A stretch of 9,466 nt of DNA from Muribaculaceae bacterium (GTDB lineage Bacteria; Bacteroidota; Bacteroidia; Bacteroidales; Muribaculaceae), in the NCBI GenBank assembly GCA_016287065.1, contig JAEEVB010000081.1:1-9466 (forward strand). The letters are read 5' to 3'. Shown here piece after piece: positions 6,054 to 9,466 of this stretch. Made by a program: the position numbers and the translations under genes. The stretch's first letter is position 1, and every line of letters begins with the position of its first letter. Below the pieces are notes generated by a model. The model made no database searches. It saw only the letters and a list, made by a program, of their open reading frames with translations, and was not told the origin of the DNA.

Positions 6054-7703
6054 TTATCTGTCGATATCGGGTATCACATAGTCGATCGATGCTGTGATGC
6101 TGATGAGGTCGGCAAACAGGTTGCCCTTGCAGGTCAAGTCTACAACACCCACCAGATTGAAGCATGGCGACTGGAAGTGCATGCGATAGGGTTTCTGGAA
6201 CGGCTTGGGGTCACCATCGCTCTCGATATAGACGCCAAAGGCGCCACGGCTGGCCTCAACCTGCTGATACCAGTGACCGGCGGGCAGCTTGATCATCTTA
6301 GGCACCTTGGCGCAATACTCGCCCTCGATGCCTTCTTTCTCGAGCATGTCGCAGCACTGTTCCAGTATCTTCACGCTCTGTTCCATCTCCTTCATGCGCA
6401 CCATATAGCGGTCCATGCTGTCGCCCTTGTCGAGCAGCACCTCGTCAAACTCCACTTCGTTGTAAAGTGAGTAGGGATGGCACTTGCGCACGTCGCAATG
6501 CACGCCCGAAGCACGTCCCGACGGACCCGTGATGGCATAGTTGATAGCATCTTCCTTACTCAAGATACCCACATCTTTCATTCGGCCCATTGCAATCACA
6601 TTGCCGGTGAACAGCTTGTGGTATTCCTTTAGTTTTTCGGGCATGATGGCGCACAGGTGGCGCACATCCTTGATAAAGTCGGGATGCACATCCTTCACCA
6701 CACCGCCTATGGTGCTATAACTCATCGACATGCGGGCGCCGCAAGTCTTGTCAAAGATATCATAAATAAGTTCGCGTTCACGGAAACCGTAGAAGAAAGC
6801 GGTGGTCGCACCCTGGTCCATGGTCAAGCAACCATACGAGAGCAGGTGCGACGAGAGGCGCATCAGCTCGTCCATCATCATGCGAATGAGTTCGGCACGA
6901 TGAGGCACTTCAATGCCCAAAGCCTTTTCAAGGCACAGGCACACGGCATGGCGGTTCATGTGAGCAGCCATATAGTCGAGTCGCTCAGGATAGAGCAGCG
7001 TCGACTGATAGCTCATGCCTTCGCACAGCTTCTCGATGCCGCGATGTATGTAACCCGACACCACATCAATCTTCTTCACCAGCTCACCCTCAATCGAGGC
7101 ACGATATCGCATCACACCATGGGTAGAGGGGTGCTGCGGGCCCACATTTATCACATATTCTTCAGGGCCAAACACCTTCTTGTCGATGCGCTTCAATGTG
7201 CCGTCGGCCTCTTCCACAAGGCTAAAGGTGTCGTCCTCGTTCTCTTCGGGATTGAGGCGCAGCGGGTTCAGTTCGGGGCTGTCGTCATAATCCTTGCGCA
7301 GGGGGTAACCCACCCAGTCGTTGCGCAAGAAGAAACGACGCATATCGGGATGATTGATAAAGACGATGCCAAAGAAGTCATATACCTCGCGCTCCTGATA
7401 GTTGGCCACTGCCCACACATCGCTCACCGTGTGCAGGCGAGGATTCTCTCGGTCAGTGGTCGACACCTTCACATGAAGCATCTCTTGGGTGGCTGTGTTC
7501 GTCAGGTAGTACATACAGCCCAGCGAGTCTTTCCAGTCCACACCCACAAGTGCAGTCAGGTAGTCGTAGTGCAGTTCCTCCTTGAGCGCTTGGGCCAGCG
7601 CGTGCCACTTCTCGTCGGGCACTGTTACCAGCAACAGTTCACCCGAGGTATCGAATTGGGCCTCTGGACACAAGGCGCCGATTTTTTCTTGAATGTCTGC
7701 CAT
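6054..7703 (-). CDS. nuoCD: NADH-quinone oxidoreductase (complex I) fused subunits C and D
   Basis: One 549-aa chain combines the NuoC (30 kDa) and NuoD (49 kDa) subunits of the hydrophilic arm. NuoC covers about residues 1-140 and has its signature from EREVYDFFGIVFINHPD (104-120) to DWVGYPLRKDY (129-139). A linker of about 40 residues rich in Glu, Asp and Asn follows. NuoD begins near 180, with GPQHPSTHG at 188-196. By alignment with the Thermus homologue, His195 and Tyr244 (in RLDY) correspond to the two residues that bind the quinone head group. FFYGFRERELIYDIFD and GVHCDVRKCHPYS are further NuoD landmarks, and the end DYVIPDIDR is the normal C-terminus. The fusion is known in E. coli and Bacteroidetes. 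It starts 50 bp after nuoB; a weak AAAGGA lies 14 bp before the ATG, too far to be typical. Confidence 0.97.
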   Translation of the reverse strand: MADIQEKIGALCPEAQFDTSGELLLVTVPDEKWHALAQALKEELHYDYLTALVGVDWKDSLGCMYYLTNTATQEMLHVKVSTTDRENPRLHTVSDVWAVANYQEREVYDFFGIVFINHPDMRRFFLRNDWVGYPLRKDYDDSPELNPLRLNPEENEDDTFSLVEEADGTLKRIDKKVFGPEEYVINVGPQHPSTHGVMRYRASIEGELVKKIDVVSGYIHRGIEKLCEGMSYQSTLLYPERLDYMAAHMNRHAVCLCLEKALGIEVPHRAELIRMMMDELMRLSSHLLSYGCLTMDQGATTAFFYGFRERELIYDIFDKTCGARMSMSYSTIGGVVKDVHPDFIKDVRHLCAIMPEKLKEYHKLFTGNVIAMGRMKDVGILSKEDAINYAITGPSGRASGVHCDVRKCHPYSLYNEVEFDEVLLDKGDSMDRYMVRMKEMEQSVKILEQCCDMLEKEGIEGEYCAKVPKMIKLPAGHWYQQVEASRGAFGVYIESDGDPKPFQKPYRMHFQSPCFNLVGVVDLTCKGNLFADLISITASIDYVIPDIDR

Positions 7704-7753
7704 ATAATTAATGTGTATCCTTTTCGGGGTTCAGTTAATATTCTATTGATTGT

Positions 7754-8428
7754 TTATTCGAGCACAGGGGCCTTCGACTCGCGGGCCAGGCGCATCTGTT
7801 CGGCACGCATGGCGGCATCTTTCTCTTCGGCGGCCTTGGCCTCAAAGAATTTCTTGCGCTCTTCCTTGCGGTTGGCACCGCCAAAGAATTTCGACGTCTT
7901 GATTTTGCGTTGCAGCTGCATCAGGCCATAGAACATGGCTTCAGGACGCGGAGGGCAACCGGGCATATACACGTCAACGGGAATAATCTCGTCAACGCCC
8001 TTCACCACACAGTAGCTGTTCTTGAAGGGGCCACCCGATATGGTGCAACCGCCACAGGCAATCACATATTTGGGCTCGGCCATCTGCTCATAGAGGCGAA
8101 GCAGTGCAGGCGCCATGCGATAGGTGATGGTTCCCTGGCACATGATGTAGTCGGCCTGGCGGGGTGAGTTGCGTGCCACCTCAAAGCCAAATCGTGCCAT
8201 GTCGTAGCGTGCTGCACCCAGGCACATGAACTCGATGGCGCAGCAGCTTGTTCCGAAGCAGAAGGGCCACAACGAATTCGAGCGGCTCCAGTTAATCAAC
8301 TGGTCAAGCTTACCCACAACCACATTGGTACCGGCTGCATTCAGCTCGGCCACCAGCTGGTCGATATACTCGTTGTCCTTGAAGTCTTCATGCTTCATGC
8401 TCTTGATTTTCGGTCGCTTTATTTCCAT
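7754..8428 (-). CDS. nuoB: NADH-quinone oxidoreductase (complex I) subunit B
   Basis: NuoB (PSST/Nqo6) binds the terminal iron-sulfur cluster N2, which passes electrons to quinone. The four expected ligands are seen in the 224-aa protein: the tandem pair Cys62-Cys63 in GTSCCAIEF, Cys128 in ACGGCTISGG, and Cys158 in MPGCPPRPE. A highly charged tail of about 45 residues (about 180-224, Lys/Glu/Arg/Ala rich) follows the conserved core and is predicted to be helical. I chose the ATG at 8428 because AAAGGAG stands 7 bases upstream, and the resulting 10-bp overlap with the nuoA stop is normal for coupled genes. The frame is open to 8539, but that extension lies inside nuoA and has no protein-like character. 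This is the only gene in the window with a clear Shine-Dalgarno. Confidence 0.97.
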   Translation of the reverse strand: MEIKRPKIKSMKHEDFKDNEYIDQLVAELNAAGTNVVVGKLDQLINWSRSNSLWPFCFGTSCCAIEFMCLGAARYDMARFGFEVARNSPRQADYIMCQGTITYRMAPALLRLYEQMAEPKYVIACGGCTISGGPFKNSYCVVKGVDEIIPVDVYMPGCPPRPEAMFYGLMQLQRKIKTSKFFGGANRKEERKKFFEAKAAEEKDAAMRAEQMRLARESKAPVLE

Positions 8429-8787
8429 CTCAACGCTCCTTTCTTCCAGGCATAAGCCAGACCTAAAATTAATATCACCAGGAATGTGCCCACTGCCAGC
8501 AAGGCGGTGGTGCCTATCTGCTTGCAGATGGCTGCCCATGGGAACAGGAACACCGTTTCCACATCAAACATCAGGAACAGGATTGCAAACAGATAATAAC
8601 CCACATGAAACTGCGACATGCTCTCGCCACGAGTGGGAATACCGCACTCATAAGGCTCACCCTTCATCTTTGTGTAAGAATGGGGGCCTATTAGGCGCGC
8701 AATTACCAGAGCACCCACAACCAGAACAATACCAGTGATTGCCGCTGTGACTGCCAGGGTAGTACTTTGAATACCGATTAAAACCAT
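8419..8787 (-). CDS. nuoA: NADH-quinone oxidoreductase (complex I) subunit A
   Basis: NuoA (ND3 homologue) is a small membrane subunit next to NuoH at the junction of the two arms. The 122-aa protein has three hydrophobic segments (about 8-32, 64-86 and 93-115). Between the first two is the flexible loop with GEPYECGIPTRGES (43-56), equivalent to the ND3 loop whose cysteine marks the active/deactive switch in mitochondria. The second helix contains FDVETVFLFPWA (74-85) with its two conserved acidic residues. The ATG at 8787 (MVLIGIQSTT) is the only sensible start; the leader is A/T-rich with no Shine-Dalgarno. It is the first gene of the cluster, behind a non-coding gap, so the promoter for the whole run probably lies upstream. 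Confidence 0.96.
   Translation of the reverse strand: MVLIGIQSTTLAVTAAITGIVLVVGALVIARLIGPHSYTKMKGEPYECGIPTRGESMSQFHVGYYLFAILFLMFDVETVFLFPWAAICKQIGTTALLAVGTFLVILILGLAYAWKKGALRWK
8436..8442 (-). promoter_or_regulatory. Shine-Dalgarno of nuoB
   Basis: On the minus strand AAAGGAG stands 7 bases before the nuoB ATG at 8428, inside the end of the nuoA coding region. It decides the nuoB start over the longer open frame. No other gene here has a comparable sequence at this distance. Confidence 0.75.
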
Positions 8788-8915
8788 AAGTTTAAAATAT
8801 GCTGTTTTATAAATTTCTCAACAACGAACTGAACTCAACAACCCAAACACCTTACTGACAGGCACTCAGGCCACACTTAAGAGCCCAAGCACGGCAAGGT
8901 GCTGGTAAATCTTTG

Positions 8916-8947
8916 CAAATATAATAATTATTTATTATTTAAAGAAA
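8916..8947 (-). promoter_or_regulatory. Candidate Bacteroidetes-type promoter for the nuo-atp cluster
   Basis: On the minus strand TATATTTG (8923-8916) matches the Bacteroidetes -7 consensus TAnnTTTG exactly. TTTC (8947-8944) lies 20 bases upstream, one mismatch from the -33 consensus TTTG and at the usual spacing. The surroundings are strongly AT-rich. Transcription would start around 8905-8910, leaving a leader of about 120 nt before nuoA. It is the best promoter candidate seen upstream of the eleven-gene run. The match is by eye only. Confidence 0.5.
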
Positions 8948-8981
8948 GGATTTTTTAATGAAATTATTAACAATTCCAGAT

Positions 8982-8990
8982 TTATCCACA
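8982..8990 (+). promoter_or_regulatory. Exact DnaA-box sequence
   Basis: TTATCCACA is identical to the strong DnaA box of E. coli oriC (consensus TTWTNCACA). A one-mismatch version, TTATTAACA, lies at 8964-8972. Both are in the AT-rich block about 35-45 bases upstream of the candidate -33 element of nuoA. A single exact box can arise by chance and no dnaA gene or box cluster is in view, so a regulatory role is only a suggestion. Confidence 0.3.
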
Positions 8991-9026
8991 CTTTTATCTC
9001 ACTTCACCTTGCACCAACAATCACGA

Positions 9027-9052
9027 GGCGGCACCGGTTTTCCGATGCCGCC
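9027..9052. terminator. GC-rich hairpin, possible terminator
   Basis: GGCGGCA (9027-9033) pairs with TGCCGCC (9046-9052). One mismatch and three more G-C pairs then close a TTTT loop. On the plus strand a pyrimidine- and T-rich run (9054-9070) follows, as in an intrinsic terminator, but no plus-strand gene leads into it. On the minus strand it lies about 95 bases beyond the dockerin stop without a T-run. Its direction and function are uncertain. Confidence 0.4.
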
Positions 9053-9105
9053 ATGCCTTTCTTTTCCTTACTCCCTAAACTCTCAAACTCGCCCTATAGG
9101 CGAAC

Positions 9106-9132
9106 CCTCAACCATCAACTCTCAACCTCAAC
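9106..9132. repeat. Degenerate heptad tandem repeat (CNTCAAC)
   Basis: Three heptads, CCTCAAC, CATCAAC and TCTCAAC, and a shortened fourth unit, CTCAAC, follow one another, with related pieces (CTCAAAC) to the left around 9082-9088. On the minus strand it reads as GTTGAG-type units. It lies directly beyond the palindrome at the dockerin stop. Confidence 0.6.
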
Positions 9133-9133
9133 C

Positions 9134-9167
9134 ATTATCTTGCGTGTCAACTGACACCCAAGATAAT
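9134..9167. repeat. Near-perfect palindrome spanning the dockerin stop codon
   Basis: The arm ATTATCTTGCGTGTCA (9134-9149) pairs with TGACACCCAAGATAAT (9152-9167) at 15 of 16 positions, with AC between them. One arm encodes the last residues (IILGV) of the dockerin ORF, and its TGA stop falls in the centre. It could act as an RNA hairpin ending or protecting that transcript. No T-run follows on either strand, so it is not a textbook intrinsic terminator. Confidence 0.7.
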
Positions 9168-9440
9168 ATTAATCAACGCCGTAACATCGGTCACATTCAT
9201 CTTGCCGTCACCGTTAATGTCGCCACGCTCCATGTCTTTGGCCACCACACCCAGAATCATGTTAACCAGCGTGGTCACATCGGTCACGTTCACCTTGCCA
9301 TCACCATTCACATCGCCACGAATAGCAGGTGGCGTGTCGCTCATCTCCTCCCATTTATAGTTTACGAATTGATAAAAATGGATTTTCTTGGCTTTTGCTT
9401 GTGCCACTTGCTGATAGGTGGGCGGCTCGTTGTTCTCCAT
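9147..9440 (-). CDS. Small protein with a type I dockerin-like domain, possibly a gene remnant
   Basis: The 97-aa ORF ends in two calcium-binding loops of dockerin type: DVNGDGKVNVTD (43-54) and DINGDGKMNVTD (74-85). Each is followed by a helix-like TTLVNMILG or TALINIILG. The loops repeat with a period of 31 residues and keep all the Asp/Asn calcium ligands. In clostridia such domains dock enzymes onto cohesins; in Bacteroidales they often end secreted or surface proteins, with the partner mostly unknown. Residues 1-40 (Lys/Gln-rich, then KIHFYQFVNYKWEEM) match nothing I recognise and contain no signal peptide. The ATG at 9440 lacks a ribosome-binding site, and an in-frame TAG stands five codons upstream (9453-9455). 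It may therefore be the C-terminal tail of a larger protein broken by mutation. The domain is clear; an intact gene is not. Confidence 0.6.
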   Translation of the reverse strand: MENNEPPTYQQVAQAKAKKIHFYQFVNYKWEEMSDTPPAIRGDVNGDGKVNVTDVTTLVNMILGVVAKDMERGDINGDGKMNVTDVTALINIILGVS

Positions 9441-9466
9441 AGCCGAAGGATACTAGCAATACACAT

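Larger units (their letters stand above)
8788..9146. other. Non-coding gap between the dockerin ORF and nuoA
   Basis: No credible gene is seen on either strand in these 359 bases. From the dockerin side it holds one arm and the loop-proximal part of a palindrome, a heptad repeat, a short 5-bp hairpin (TCGCC at 9089-9093 with GGCGA at 9099-9103), a GC-rich hairpin, an AT-rich block (about 8917-8985) with a DnaA-box sequence, and a promoter candidate. About 120 bases then form the probable nuoA leader (8788 to about 8908). That leader has only weak pairing potential: AAGGTG at 8896-8901 could pair with CACCTT at 8848-8853. It also has a 9-base direct repeat, CTCAACAAC at 8817-8825 and 8834-8842 on the plus strand. 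I recognise no riboswitch. Confidence 0.7.

Noticed and set aside
5157..6470. Long plus-strand open frame (437 codons) antisense to nuoH and the end of nuoCD
   Set aside because: It has no recognisable domain and a His/Gln-rich low-sense composition. It is fully explained by the codon pattern of the conserved minus-strand genes.
6657..7931. Long plus-strand open frame (424 codons) antisense to nuoCD and nuoB
   Set aside because: It is antisense to highly conserved genes, resembles no protein and crosses a gene boundary; a shadow frame.
8429..8539. Longer start for nuoB
   Set aside because: It would overlap nuoA by 121 bp with non-conserved residues, and the AAAGGAG site points to the ATG at 8428.
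8788..8908. Riboswitch in the nuoA leader
   Set aside because: Only a 6-bp long-range pairing and a short direct repeat are seen; no known aptamer pattern is recognisable.
8910..8990. Replication origin
   Set aside because: The block is AT-rich and has one exact DnaA box plus one near match, but there is no box cluster and no dnaA or other origin-linked gene in the window.

Overview
The window is a compact respiratory gene cluster, almost certainly from a Bacteroidales bacterium (Bacteroidota). Several signs agree. NuoC and NuoD are fused. The F-type ATP synthase genes run in the order atpD-C-B-E-F-H-A, with beta and epsilon first. The epsilon subunit is only 77 aa. Subunit a carries a signal peptide and an extra periplasmic domain. 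Start codons follow A-rich leaders with almost no Shine-Dalgarno sequence. A type I dockerin-like repeat lies next door. A gut lineage such as Prevotellaceae or Muribaculaceae is plausible, but the window does not fix the family.

Layout, all on the minus strand and so read from high to low coordinates. At 9147-9440 is a small ORF made mostly of two dockerin-type calcium loops; it has no signal peptide and may be the tail of a decayed surface protein. At 8788-9146 is a 359-bp non-coding stretch. It holds a near-perfect palindrome over the dockerin stop codon, a short heptad repeat, a GC-rich hairpin, one exact DnaA-box sequence and a Bacteroidetes-type promoter candidate. From 8787 down to 1 eleven genes follow with no large gap: nuoA, nuoB, nuoCD, nuoH, atpD, atpC, atpB, atpE, atpF, atpH and the first 221 codons of atpA, which leaves the window at its left edge.

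The genes encode parts of two energy-coupled membrane machines. NuoA and NuoH belong to the membrane arm of complex I, and NuoB and NuoCD to the quinone-reducing connecting module. No nuoE, nuoF or nuoG (the NADH-oxidising module) lies between nuoCD and nuoH, as in the reduced complex I known from Bacteroidetes. The atp genes encode the F1Fo ATP synthase that uses the ion gradient. The carboxylate site of its c subunit looks proton-type.

The most notable point is the junction at 4891-4928. nuoH is followed after 38 bp by a complete atpD, where nuoI-nuoJ-nuoK-nuoL-nuoM-nuoN would be expected. Either the ATP synthase operon sits inside or at the end of a split nuo operon, or the contig is misjoined. 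I see no CRISPR array, tRNA, rRNA, insertion sequence or clearly new defence or biosynthetic system. The unusual material is this gene order and the repeat-rich gap upstream of nuoA.
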